Assembly: GCF_015521605.1 (NCBI RefSeq)
Contig: NZ_WANV01000004.1
Location: forward strand, 1 to 54,701
DNA from: Thermococcus sp.
Lineage (GTDB): Archaea; Methanobacteriota_B; Thermococci; Thermococcales; Thermococcaceae
Reading direction: 5' to 3'
DNA length: 54,701 nt
The notes beneath the pieces were generated by a model, which was not told where the DNA came from, made no database searches, and saw nothing but the letters and a program-made list of their open reading frames with translations. Positions 38,235 through 46,022 of the stretch are shown here, one piece after another (the first letter of the stretch is position 1; each line of letters opens with the position of its first letter). Made by a program: the position numbers and the translations under genes.

Positions 38235-38887
38235 GCTCTCACCAGCCCAAACCTCAGCCAGTTATATCTATCGCCCTCCTCGACGGAGTTTATTTCCAGC
38301 TCAAACCTTTCCTCAAACAGGGGAGAGGCCAGAACCACGGTGTGGAACTCGCCGAACTCCCCAACTGGGTCAACGTGGGGGTAGGCCTCCAAAAAGCCCT
38401 CAAGGTCGTCCTTCGAACGGAAGGTGTAGCCCAGGGCTTTATGGGGGAGCTTTTCCCGGTCAACCGCTATTATCGCCCACTCGAAGCCATCTTTGAGCAT
38501 GTTCTCGGCCAGTCCAAGGGTGTTTCTTCCCCATATGGGCTCAAGGGCGTCGATCCCGGCTTTTTCTGCAAGCCCTTCGACCCATTTCCTGTGATCTTCG
38601 AGAAGAACGTCCCCGGCTATCAGGTAATCGACGCCGAGAGAGCCTATAAACTCCGCCAAAGCCCCGCTCCCACTACCCATATCAAAGGTGAGTAACTCTT
38701 TCCCCGTCGCTTCGGCGAGCGTCTTCAGGGGCCCGAGGTTCTCCCAGTGCGGAGAGAGCCCTATCGTAGTTTTGAGAGCCAGGAGGTATGGGACATCTAT
38801 TCCACTCTCCTCTGCCAGGTGGAGCGCATAGAGACCATCCTTGCCGCCCGAGAAAAACGCGATACCCTTTTCTCCCAACCAAACCAC
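38231..38887 (-). CDS. DPH6-like PP-loop ATPase heading the cobZ-cobS operon
   Basis: About 215-229 residues of the diphthine-ammonia-ligase-like (MJ0570-type) ATP pyrophosphatase family. The PP-loop is FFSGGKDGLYALHLA, followed by LKTTIGLSPHWENL, IAGDVLLEDHRKWVEGLAEKAGI and EPIWGRNT. The family's GEGGEFET motif is changed to GEFGEFHT. Canonical DPH6 amidates diphthine on aEF2; this divergent copy, coupled by ATGA to cobZ, may act in cobamide metabolism. The start is uncertain: ATG 38920 is the outermost, but GGATAAAAAG (38910-38919) then stands where a TATA box should be, giving GTG 38887 (leaderless) or TTG 38878 (behind GGTGGT). I give 38887. Confidence 0.8.
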   Translation of the reverse strand: MVWLGEKGIAFFSGGKDGLYALHLAEESGIDVPYLLALKTTIGLSPHWENLGPLKTLAEATGKELLTFDMGSGSGALAEFIGSLGVDYLIAGDVLLEDHRKWVEGLAEKAGIDALEPIWGRNTLGLAENMLKDGFEWAIIAVDREKLPHKALGYTFRSKDDLEGFLEAYPHVDPVGEFGEFHTVVLASPLFEERFELEINSVEEGDRYNWLRFGLVRA

Positions 38888-38889
38888 CA

Positions 38890-38919
38890 AAGCTATAAAC
38901 CCCCTGGACTTTTTATCCA
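38890..38919. promoter_or_regulatory. Divergent promoter, PP-loop operon / UDG-like-cbiB operon
   Basis: On the plus strand GCTATAAAC (38892-38900) is centred about 26 bases before the ATG at 38922, a leaderless arrangement. CTGGACTTTTTATCCA (38904-38919), read on the minus strand as TGGATAAAAAGTCCAG, is the likely TATA/operator of the PP-loop operon and is identical to the 16-mer in the cobT/cbiP promoter. Confidence 0.5.
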
Positions 38920-38921
38920 TT

Positions 38922-39659
38922 ATGCTCCTGAGGTTCGAGAGGCTTGAGAGAATCGGGGAGGTCTACGTCAACCCGGCGAACCTGAGGGTCCGTCCCCTGC
39001 TCCTGAGGGACTGGAGGGACTTTTTAAGCTTGGACGAGAGGACGTACGGGGTCTACGCGAGGACGATATACAACCCAAGAGAGCGCTTCCTCGTTGTGGA
39101 CGCGAAGGACGAAAGAACCGCCCGGAAGCTTGAGGCTCTCTACCGCGAACTTCTCAGGGAGCCTCAGAGGTTCTGCCGCGGGGAGTACCACCGCTACCAG
39201 CTCCAGGTTGGGGAGTTCGAAGGCCTTCCCTTCGCCAACGGCTGGACGGGCTCGGGGGTCGTCCTCGTCGGGGAGGCGCCGGGGAGAAAGGGCTGCGGAA
39301 AGACGGGGATATGCTTCTACCGAGATGCCTCCGGGATGCTGCTGAGGAAAACGCTATTCACCCTGGGCATCAATCCCGACTTCGTCTACATAACCAACGT
39401 CGTGAAGTGCAACCCGCCCGACAACAGGCTGAGGGGCTTTGGAGAGGGCGAGCTTGAGCTCCTCAGGAAGGAGCTTGAGGCGGTGAAGCCGGAGGCAATC
39501 TTCGCCATCGGCAGGACGGCCGAGAAAGCTCTGAGGCGGCTCGGCTTTGAGTTCACCTATCTCCGGCATCCTGCCTGGTACGTGAGGAGGGGCATGAGGG
39601 AACCGGGGCGAGAAATGCTGGAGGAGTACTCGGCAATAAGGGAGGCCTTTGGAGAATGA
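38922..39659 (+). CDS. Uracil-DNA-glycosylase-fold Fe-S protein coupled to cbiB
   Basis: A 245-residue protein of the family 4/5-like UDG superfamily. [20 protein letters not shown] corresponds to motif A (GEAPGxxE...PF in family 4) but is altered and carries extra Cys. [14 protein letters not shown] and YLRHPAWYV (HP motif) are in place. Cys residues in RFCRG, GCGK, GICF and VKCNPP could ligate a 4Fe-4S cluster. The family removes uracil from DNA; the altered motif leaves activity open. The start is ATG 38922 (TATA 26 bases upstream). The stop overlaps the cbiB ATG by 4 bases, so it is translated together with a cobamide gene. Confidence 0.8.
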   Translation: MLLRFERLERIGEVYVNPANLRVRPLLLRDWRDFLSLDERTYGVYARTIYNPRERFLVVDAKDERTARKLEALYRELLREPQRFCRGEYHRYQLQVGEFEGLPFANGWTGSGVVLVGEAPGRKGCGKTGICFYRDASGMLLRKTLFTLGINPDFVYITNVVKCNPPDNRLRGFGEGELELLRKELEAVKPEAIFAIGRTAEKALRRLGFEFTYLRHPAWYVRRGMREPGREMLEEYSAIREAFGE

Positions 39660-40540
39660 AAGTTCTGACGGTTTTCATCCTTGCACTGCTCTGGGACGTG
39701 CTCCTGGGAGAACCGCCGACGTTAGTTCACCCAGTCGTGTGGTTCGGGAAGCTGGCCGGGTTCATCGATGGCCGGTGGAGAAGAAGGGGCCCTCTCCCCG
39801 ATTTTCTTGCCGGAACTTTAACGGCTCTCATCGTTCTGGCTTTCGCTTTAGTGCTTTCGCTCCTCCCTCTGTACCTCCCTTTCCCCATGAACTACGCCCT
39901 GGCCGCCTACCTCCTCAAAAGCTCCTTCGCGGTTAGGAGTTTGCACGAACACGTCTCAATGACAGTAACCGCTGACATCGGGAAGAAGAGGAAGGCAGTC
40001 TCCATGATCGTCAGCAGGGAAACAAAGGGTCTCGACGAGCCCCACCTGAACTCTGCCTCGATAGAGAGCCTCGCCGAGAACCTCAATGACTCCGTGATAG
40101 CCCCACTCTTCTACTTCCTCCTCTTCAGCCTTCCGGGCGCTCTGCTCTACCGCGCGGCCAACACGCTCGACGCAATGCTCGGCTACCGGAACGAGCACTA
40201 CGAGTACTTCGGCAAGTTCTCGGCGAGGTTCGACGACCTCCTCAACTTCCTCCCGGCGCGCCTGGCGGTTCTGCTCTACCTCCCGCTCGGAGGGGACAGG
40301 GTTCTTCACTACTACCGTCTGGCCAGGTTCAAGATAAACTCCGATAAGCCCATAGCGGCGATGTCAGCGGTCCTCGGCGTCTGGCTTGAGAAGCCCGGTG
40401 TTTACCGTTTTCCTGGGAGGGAGCCAGCAAATTCGGACATTGAGCGGGCGTTAAGGATTTACTGGTTGGTCGTTGCCGAATGGCTGATCATCGTATCCAT
40501 ACTGCTCGTAACGGGGGTGTGTCCATGCTTGAACCGGTAA
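39656..40540 (+). CDS. cbiB: Adenosylcobinamide-phosphate synthase CbiB
   Basis: Integral membrane enzyme that attaches (R)-1-aminopropan-2-ol phosphate to adenosylcobyric acid. It is 294 residues. Family motifs: [22 protein letters not shown] at the N-terminus, [39 protein letters not shown], and [39 protein letters not shown]. About five hydrophobic segments. The start overlaps the UDG-like gene (ATGA) and its end overlaps the aminotransferase gene by 16 bases. Confidence 0.95.
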   Translation: MKVLTVFILALLWDVLLGEPPTLVHPVVWFGKLAGFIDGRWRRRGPLPDFLAGTLTALIVLAFALVLSLLPLYLPFPMNYALAAYLLKSSFAVRSLHEHVSMTVTADIGKKRKAVSMIVSRETKGLDEPHLNSASIESLAENLNDSVIAPLFYFLLFSLPGALLYRAANTLDAMLGYRNEHYEYFGKFSARFDDLLNFLPARLAVLLYLPLGGDRVLHYYRLARFKINSDKPIAAMSAVLGVWLEKPGVYRFPGREPANSDIERALRIYWLVVAEWLIIVSILLVTGVCPCLNR

Positions 40541-41493
40541 AGTTCTCAACTTACCACGGCGGAAGCAGGGAAGAGGGCCTGCTTGACTTCTCGGCATCGC
40601 TCAACCCCTACCCACCGGAGTGGCTCGACGAGATGTTCGAGAGGGCAAAGGAGATAAGCACCCGCTACCCCTACTATGAGGCGCTTGAGCGGGAACTAGC
40701 CGGGCTGGTCGGTGAACCCCTTACGGTAACGGCCGGCATTACGGAGGCGCTCTACCTCATCGGAATTCTCGCCCTTAGGGGGCGAAAAGCCATAATTCTC
40801 CACCACACCTACGGCGAGTACGAGAGGGTTGCGCGCATCTTCGGAGCCAGAATCGTCAAAGGCCCAAACGAGCCCGAAAAGCTGGCCGAACTCGTTGAGC
40901 GAGATTCAGTGGTCTTCTTCTGCAATCCCAACAACCCCGACGGGAGGTTTTATAGGGTCAGGGAGCTCAAGCCGCTCCTCGATGCTGTTGAGGACAGAAA
41001 AGCCCTTCTCGTCCTTGACGAGGCTTTCATCGACTTCGTCAGGGGGGCGAAAAGCCCAGAGGGGGAAAACATCGTAAAGCTCAGGACTTTTACCAAGAGC
41101 TACGGCCTGCCGGGGATAAGGGTGGGCTACGTCTTGGGCTTTTCAGAGGCGTTTAGGAGTGTTAGAATGCCCTGGAGTATCGGCTCCACGGGGGTTGCCT
41201 TTCTTGAGTTTCTCCTCAAGGATGGCTTCGAGCACCTGAGAAGGACGATGCCCTCCATCTGGCGGGAGAAGGAGAGGCTTGAGAGGGCTTTGGACGTCAA
41301 AAGCGACGCCAACTTCTTCATCAAGCGCGTTGGGAACGCAGGGGAGTTCGTCAAAGCGATGAAAGAACGGGGAATCCTCGTGAGGAGCTGTGATAGCTTT
41401 GGGCTGCACGAATACGTCCGCTTCTCGGTGAGAACGCCTGGGGAAAATAGCACTTTAATCAAGGCCTTCCGAGAGCTGGGAGAAGGGTTTTAA
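40525..41493 (+). CDS. cobD: CobD-like PLP enzyme (threonine-phosphate decarboxylase / HisC family)
   Basis: A 322-residue class I/II PLP enzyme. HGGS and [13 protein letters not shown] at the N-terminus are typical of CobD/CobC. Other marks: [19 protein letters not shown] (PLP-binding Asp), [14 protein letters not shown] with the Schiff-base Lys, and [11 protein letters not shown] for the carboxylate-binding Arg. L-threonine O-phosphate decarboxylase makes the aminopropanol phosphate that CbiB uses, which fits its overlap with cbiB. Histidinol-phosphate aminotransferase is the main alternative by homology. The start is ATG 40525 behind GGGGGTG; the frame is open 15 codons further upstream. 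Confidence 0.88.
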   Translation: MLEPVKFSTYHGGSREEGLLDFSASLNPYPPEWLDEMFERAKEISTRYPYYEALERELAGLVGEPLTVTAGITEALYLIGILALRGRKAIILHHTYGEYERVARIFGARIVKGPNEPEKLAELVERDSVVFFCNPNNPDGRFYRVRELKPLLDAVEDRKALLVLDEAFIDFVRGAKSPEGENIVKLRTFTKSYGLPGIRVGYVLGFSEAFRSVRMPWSIGSTGVAFLEFLLKDGFEHLRRTMPSIWREKERLERALDVKSDANFFIKRVGNAGEFVKAMKERGILVRSCDSFGLHEYVRFSVRTPGENSTLIKAFRELGEGF

Positions 41494-41524
41494 ATCTGAA
41501 GCCCACTTCATTTTTGGTGGTGCC

Positions 41525-42271
41525 ATGCACGAGCTCTACACAGTTTTGGCCGAGTACTACGATGCCATCTACCGGCGAAGGGCCGAGCGGGTTGGGGAGG
41601 AGATTGACTTCGTGGTGGGGCTCTTCAGGAAAGAGGCCGAACGAGAAGTAACGCGGGTTCTCGACCTCGCCTGCGGGACGGGAATCCCAACGCTCGAACT
41701 GGCGAGGCGCGGTTATGGCGTGGTCGGTCTCGACCTCCACGAGGAAATGCTCGCCGTCGCGAGAAGGAAGGCGGAAAGGGAAGGGCTTAGCGTCGAGTTC
41801 GTTCAGGGGGACGCGCTTGAGATTGACTTTAGGAAAGAGTTCGACGCCGTGACGATGTTCTTTTCCTCCATCATGTATTTCGACGATTCTGCAATTCAAG
41901 AATTGTTTAATTCTGTAAAACGTGCCCTGAAACCGGGCGGGATTTTCATCGCCGACTTCCCGTGCTGGTACTACGGCGGAAGGGACGGCCCAATAGTATG
42001 GGACGAGCGGAAGGGCAATGAGCGGTTGATCATAACGGACTGGCGCGAGGTGGAACCTGGGACCCAGAAACTCCACTTCAAGAGGCTCGTGCAGATAGTG
42101 AAGCCCGATGGGAGCGTTAGGGCCTTCATGGTGGACGACGAGCTCAACATCTACACCCCGAGGGAGATTAGGCTTTTGGCCGAGAGGCACTTCAAGAAGG
42201 CCAAAATCTACGGAGACCTCCACGAGCTGAGGCCCAGCGACAGGAGGTACTGGTTGGTGGCGGTGAAGTAG
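41525..42271 (+). CDS. Class I SAM-dependent methyltransferase
   Basis: A 248-residue methyltransferase with VLDLACGTGIPTLELA (motif I), VVGLDLHEEML (acidic end of strand 2), VQGDALEI and a C-terminal beta region (VKPDGSVRAFMVDDELNIYT). The substrate is unknown. The start is ATG behind GGTGGTGCC, and GGGTTTTAAATC (41484-41495) could be its own TATA. It is 31 bases downstream of the cobD-like gene, so co-transcription is possible. A short AT-rich patch at 41880-41925 is unlike the rest of the gene but keeps the frame. Confidence 0.85.
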   Translation: MHELYTVLAEYYDAIYRRRAERVGEEIDFVVGLFRKEAEREVTRVLDLACGTGIPTLELARRGYGVVGLDLHEEMLAVARRKAEREGLSVEFVQGDALEIDFRKEFDAVTMFFSSIMYFDDSAIQELFNSVKRALKPGGIFIADFPCWYYGGRDGPIVWDERKGNERLIITDWREVEPGTQKLHFKRLVQIVKPDGSVRAFMVDDELNIYTPREIRLLAERHFKKAKIYGDLHELRPSDRRYWLVAVK

Positions 42272-42290
42272 CTCAACGTCCAACCCCAAA

Positions 42291-42300
42291 CTTTTTAAAC
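42291..42300 (+). promoter_or_regulatory. TATA box in front of the valS-leader RNA
   Basis: CTTTTTAAAC is centred 26 bases before base 42322, which is exactly where a perfect 10-base inverted repeat begins. A separate TATA (42426-42434) serves valS, so this promoter appears dedicated to the short RNA. Confidence 0.6.
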
Positions 42301-42321
42301 CTCGGGCTCATTTCTATACCT

Positions 42322-42414
42322 CGGTGGTGCCTATCGTCCACCGTAACGCTGATTTCAACCCGTGAATTCCATGCGTTCCGCGCTTCTTGGTTAGTCCCTA
42401 CTCCGGCACCACCG
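42322..42414 (+). ncRNA. Candidate structured RNA with a 10-bp terminal stem
   Basis: CGGTGGTGCC (42322-42331) pairs perfectly with GGCACCACCG (42405-42414), so a transcript starting at the predicted initiation site would have its ends closed by 10 base pairs. Inside, AACGC (42345-42349) pairs with GCGTT (42373-42377), and between them GATTTCA pairs with TGAATTC with one U-U mismatch. The first six bases can instead pair with CCACCG (42338-42343), giving a mutually exclusive local hairpin. A 7-codon frame (ATG 42371, MRSALLG) lies within. No ACA box, C/D boxes or tRNA arms are found, so the class is unknown. A T-run follows at 42427. Confidence 0.5.
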
Positions 42415-42425
42415 GCGTTGCTAAG

Positions 42426-42484
42426 ATTTTTAAGCCGCCCTTCTGAGGGTAACCCATCTTCAAAAAACCGAAAAGGTGATGCCC
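42426..42484 (+). promoter_or_regulatory. valS promoter and ribosome binding site
   Basis: ATTTTTAAG (42426-42434) is a TATA box predicting initiation near 42456. GGTGAT (42475-42480) lies 4 bases before the ATG at 42485. This spacing favours the third possible start (after GTG 42476 and ATG 42479, which lie within the ribosome binding site). Confidence 0.65.
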
Positions 42485-45157
42485 ATGCTTCCTAAGACCT
42501 ACGACCCGAACGAGATTGAACCGAAGTGGCAGAAGTTCTGGCTGGACGAGAAAATCTACAAGTACGAGCTCGACGAGAAGAGGCCGAGCTACGCCATAGA
42601 TACGCCACCCCCGTTCACGAGCGGAACGCTCCACCTCGGCCACGTGCTGAGCCACACCTGGATTGACATAATCGCGCGCTACAAGAGGATGACCGGCTAC
42701 AACGTTCTCTTCCCTCAGGGCTTCGACAACCACGGCCTTCCGACCGAGCTCAAAGTCGAGAAGGAGTTCGGGATAAGCAAGGACGAGCCTGAAAAGTTCC
42801 TGCAGAAGTGTGTCGAGTGGACCTGGCAGGCCATCGAGGCCATGCGCAACCAGTTCATCCGCATAGGCTACTCCGCCGACTGGGATCTGGAGTACCACAC
42901 GATGGATGACTGGTACAAAGCTGCCGTGCAGAAGTCCCTCCTTGAGTTCTACAAGAAGGGCATGCTCTACCGCGACAAGCACCCCGTCTACTGGTGCCCA
43001 CGCTGCAGGACGAGCCTTGCTAAAGCCGAGGTCGGCTACGTCGAGGAGGACGGTTACCTCTACTACATCAAGCTCCCGCTGGCTGACGGCTCGGGCTACG
43101 TGCCGATAGCCACTACGAGGCCCGAGCTGATGCCGGCCTGTGTGGCGGTCTTCGTCCATCCCGATGACGAGCGCTACAAGGACGTGGTTGGTAAGAAGGT
43201 GAAGCTCCCGATATTCGAGAGAGAAGTGCCGGTTCTGGCCGACGAGGACGTCGACCCAGAATTCGGAACCGGTGCGGTCTACAACTGTACCTACGGTGAC
43301 GAGCAGGATGTGGTGTGGCAGAAGCGCTACAACCTGCCTGTCATCATCGCCATCAACGAGGACGGTACAATGAACGAAAACGCCGGCCCCTACGCCGGCC
43401 TTAAGGCGGAAGAGGTGCGCGAGAAGATCGCGGAAGACCTCGAAAGGATGGGTCTGCTCTACGATAAGAAGAAAGTCCACCACCGCGTCCTCAGGCACAC
43501 CGAGAGGAGCTCGTGTATGGCCCCCATCGAGCTGCTCCCCAAGACCCAGTGGTTCATCAAAGTGAAGGACTTCACCAACGAGATAGTGAAGGTCGCGAGG
43601 GAGATAAACTGGTATCCCCAGGACATGTTCCTCCGTCTGAAGGACTGGGCCGACTCGATGGACTGGGACTGGGTTATAAGCAGGCAGCGCGTTTTTGGAA
43701 CGACGCTCCCGTTCTGGGTCTGCAAGAACGGTCACGTGGTTCCCGCCAGGGAGGAAGACCTCCCCGTTGACCCGCGCTTTGACAAGCCGCCCGTGGAGAA
43801 GTGCCCGGTCTGCGGTGCCGAGCTTGAGCCCGTAACTGACGTCCTCGACTGCTGGATAGACTCCAGCATAACCCCGCTCATCATAACCCGGTGGCACGAA
43901 GCTTTGAAGGGCGATGAGGAGGCCAAGCGCTGGTTCGAGCACAACTTCCCGACCGCTCTGAGGCCGCAGGGGACGGACATCATCAGGACGTGGGCCTTCT
44001 ACACGATATTCAGGACTTGGGTCCTCACGGGAGAGAAGCCCTGGGACGACATCCTCATCAACGGAATGGTGGCTGGCCCGGACGGAAGGAAGATGAGCAA
44101 GAGCTACGGCAACGTCGTTGCTCCAGACGAGGTGATTCCGAAGTACGGTGCCGATGCACTGAGACTCTGGACTGCCCTCGCTCCGCCCGGAGAGGACCAC
44201 CCCTTCAAGTGGGAGACGGTCGACTACAACTACCGCTTCCTCCAGAAGGTCTGGAACATCTACCGCTTCGCCGAGAGGCACCTTGAGGACTTCGACCCCA
44301 CCAAAGCCCCAGCCGAGCTCGAGCCCCTCGACCGCTGGATACTCAGCAGGCTCCACAGGCTCATAAAGTTCGCCACCGAGGAGATGGAGCGCTACCGCTT
44401 CAACCTGCTCACGAGGGAGCTCATGACCTTCGTGTGGCACGAGGTGGCGGACGACTACATCGAGATGGTCAAGTACCGCCTCTACGGCGACGACGAGGAG
44501 AGCAAGCTCAAGGCCAAGGCGGCGCTCTACGAGCTGCTCTATAATGTCATGCTCCTGCTCGCTCCGTTCGCCCCGCACATCACCGAGGAGCTCTACCACC
44601 ACATGTTCAAGGGGCACGTTGGGGCCAAGAGCGTGCACCTCCTCGACTGGCCGAAGTACGATGAAGGAAAAATAGACGAGGAAGCCGAAAAACTCGGCGA
44701 GCTGGCCAGAGAAATAGTCGGCGTCATGAGGCGCTACAAGAACAGCCACGGACTAGCTCTCAATGCCAAGCTCAAGCACGTTGCCATCTACGCCACGGAC
44801 AGCTACGAGAAGCTCAAGGCCATAGAGAAGGACATCGCAGGAACGATGAACATCGAGAAGCTGGAGATAATCCGGGGCGAGCCCGAACTCGAGGAGCGCA
44901 TTGTCGAGATAAAGCCGAACTTCAGAACAGTCGGGCCGAAATACGGAAAGCTCGTGCCCGGGATAACCGCCTACCTCAGGGAGAACGCGGAAGAGGTCGC
45001 AAAGGCTCTCAAGGAGGCCGGAAAGGTCGAGTTCGAGGCTGACGGTCAGAGGGTCGAGCTGACCAAGGACGACATCGTCCTCAGGAAGGCTGTCTTCAGC
45101 GAGGGCGAGGAGGTTGAGACCGCTGTCGTTGGAGACGCCGTAGTGGTGTTCTTCTGA
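42485..45157 (+). CDS. valS: Valyl-tRNA synthetase
   Basis: A class I aminoacyl-tRNA synthetase of 890 residues. The start MLPKTYDPNEIEPKWQKFW is the conserved ValRS opening. PPPFTSGTLHLGHVLSH contains the HIGH motif and GRKMSKSYGN the KMSKS motif. The editing domain contains TTRPELMPACVAVFVHPDD. Two zinc-binding pairs are seen: CPRCRTSLAK and CPVCGAE. ADALRLWTALAPPGED precedes the anticodon-binding domain. The C-terminal coiled coil is short, ending KDDIVLRKAVFSEGEEVE. An antisense frame of more than 700 codons across this gene is only a GC-rich shadow. Confidence 0.97.
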   Translation: MLPKTYDPNEIEPKWQKFWLDEKIYKYELDEKRPSYAIDTPPPFTSGTLHLGHVLSHTWIDIIARYKRMTGYNVLFPQGFDNHGLPTELKVEKEFGISKDEPEKFLQKCVEWTWQAIEAMRNQFIRIGYSADWDLEYHTMDDWYKAAVQKSLLEFYKKGMLYRDKHPVYWCPRCRTSLAKAEVGYVEEDGYLYYIKLPLADGSGYVPIATTRPELMPACVAVFVHPDDERYKDVVGKKVKLPIFEREVPVLADEDVDPEFGTGAVYNCTYGDEQDVVWQKRYNLPVIIAINEDGTMNENAGPYAGLKAEEVREKIAEDLERMGLLYDKKKVHHRVLRHTERSSCMAPIELLPKTQWFIKVKDFTNEIVKVAREINWYPQDMFLRLKDWADSMDWDWVISRQRVFGTTLPFWVCKNGHVVPAREEDLPVDPRFDKPPVEKCPVCGAELEPVTDVLDCWIDSSITPLIITRWHEALKGDEEAKRWFEHNFPTALRPQGTDIIRTWAFYTIFRTWVLTGEKPWDDILINGMVAGPDGRKMSKSYGNVVAPDEVIPKYGADALRLWTALAPPGEDHPFKWETVDYNYRFLQKVWNIYRFAERHLEDFDPTKAPAELEPLDRWILSRLHRLIKFATEEMERYRFNLLTRELMTFVWHEVADDYIEMVKYRLYGDDEESKLKAKAALYELLYNVMLLLAPFAPHITEELYHHMFKGHVGAKSVHLLDWPKYDEGKIDEEAEKLGELAREIVGVMRRYKNSHGLALNAKLKHVAIYATDSYEKLKAIEKDIAGTMNIEKLEIIRGEPELEERIVEIKPNFRTVGPKYGKLVPGITAYLRENAEEVAKALKEAGKVEFEADGQRVELTKDDIVLRKAVFSEGEEVETAVVGDAVVVFF

Positions 45158-45256
45158 GCCTTTTTATTCTTCATTTGATATTGGTGACCCTTAAAAGCAG
45201 GATCCAGCACAAAATATTTAAATACTTAATGTAACAAAAACTTCGCGAGGATTGGT
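45158..45256 (+). promoter_or_regulatory. valS terminator and promoter of the ferritin-like gene
   Basis: GCCTTTTTATTCTTCATTTG (45158-45177) is a T-rich tract right after the valS stop. ATATTTAAATACTTAA (45215-45230) is a strong AT-rich TATA region for the next gene, and GCGAGGA (45246-45252) lies before its ATG at 45257. Confidence 0.55.
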
Positions 45257-45829
45257 ATGGGTACGGCACTTGATGCATTCATGGAGAGGGCGAGTATAAG
45301 GGAGACCGTCAGGAGGGCTATTAAAGAGGTGTCAAAAAGACCGCTGAAGGAGATATTAGCGTATGCTATAAAGGGTGAAATCGACTCAACTAACCTGTAC
45401 CGGCACCTCTACAGGAACCTGCCCGAAGGGTATCCCCGTGAGACCTTCAGGCGGTTTATATCAATGGAGAAAACTCACGAGAGAAAGGTTCGCTCAATAT
45501 TCAGCTCGCTATTCCCCGCAGAGGAGCCGCCGGATGTTCCGTTTAAGAGCTGGGCGGAGGTTCTGGCGGAGGGCGATTTCAGGCTCAGGAGCGTCGGGGA
45601 CTACCTGAAGGCACTGGAGATAGCGATGGACGCCGAACAGCTCTCCGAGGGTGTCTACACAATGCTCGCTGAGATGATGGAGGATCCCATGCAGAGGCAC
45701 ATCATGGAGGGGCTTGCGAGAGACGAGAGGGAGCACTACGAATTCCTAAAGAAGGAATACGACTTCTACTCCAAAATTGAGGCCAGAAAAGCCCTTGATG
45801 AGCTTGTCAGGGAAATAAAAGGCAGGTGA
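45257..45829 (+). CDS. Ferritin-like / rubrerythrin-related diiron protein
   Basis: A 190-residue, all-helical protein. KGEIDSTNLYRHL and SMEKTHERKV supply the first Glu and ExxH pair; EIAMDAEQLSEGVYTML and ARDEREHYEFL supply the second Glu and ExxH pair. This is the four-helix diiron pattern of the ferritin-like superfamily. No rubredoxin-type CxxC domain is attached, unlike classical rubrerythrin. Likely roles are peroxide detoxification or iron handling; not proven. Monocistronic, with its own promoter. Confidence 0.75.
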   Translation: MGTALDAFMERASIRETVRRAIKEVSKRPLKEILAYAIKGEIDSTNLYRHLYRNLPEGYPRETFRRFISMEKTHERKVRSIFSSLFPAEEPPDVPFKSWAEVLAEGDFRLRSVGDYLKALEIAMDAEQLSEGVYTMLAEMMEDPMQRHIMEGLARDEREHYEFLKKEYDFYSKIEARKALDELVREIKGR

Positions 45830-45903
45830 GCGTTTCAGTTCTGATGCTTCAACCCTGTTCTCTACTCCATTTTAATACACCAGACTTCAAAAACGAACAC
45901 GCA

Positions 45904-46022
45904 ATCTTTAAAAACTTCTTTCCTTAATCAGGTTGGGCAGTTTCCGGGCGATGGCGTCCGCCCCAAATGCCTCGAAAAGAGGCTGATGACGCCTGTTCTC
46001 TCCAGATTCGGAGGTGACGCCA
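45904..46022 (+). promoter_or_regulatory. Promoter and long structured leader of the Hyf-like operon
   Basis: TATA at ATCTTTAAAAAC (45904-45915), initiation expected near 45935, then about 88 bases of leader, long for this group of organisms. Two hairpins are seen: GGGCG (45946-45950) with CGCCC (45959-45963), and GCCTC-GAAAA-GAGGC (45969-45983). TGACGCC occurs twice (45987-45993 and 46015-46021); the second copy overlaps the ribosome binding site GAGGTGA (46011-46017). GGCGTC (45953-45958) could pair with either copy, which would mask or free the start. Confidence 0.5.

Noticed and set aside
42322-42414. A tRNA gene upstream of valS
   Set aside because: The size is right and the ends pair, but there is no T arm, no T-loop TTC and no 7-base anticodon loop on a 5-bp stem; on the minus strand nothing better appears.
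42398-44749. Very long open frame antisense to valS (783 codons), and similar long frames opposite thermosome, tiaS and others
   Set aside because: They mirror the codon pattern of real genes in GC-rich DNA, contain no motifs and lack promoters or ribosome binding sites.
45836-46000. C/D box guide RNA around 45984-46020
   Set aside because: TGATGA is present, but no CUGA box D or D' follows at the right spacing.
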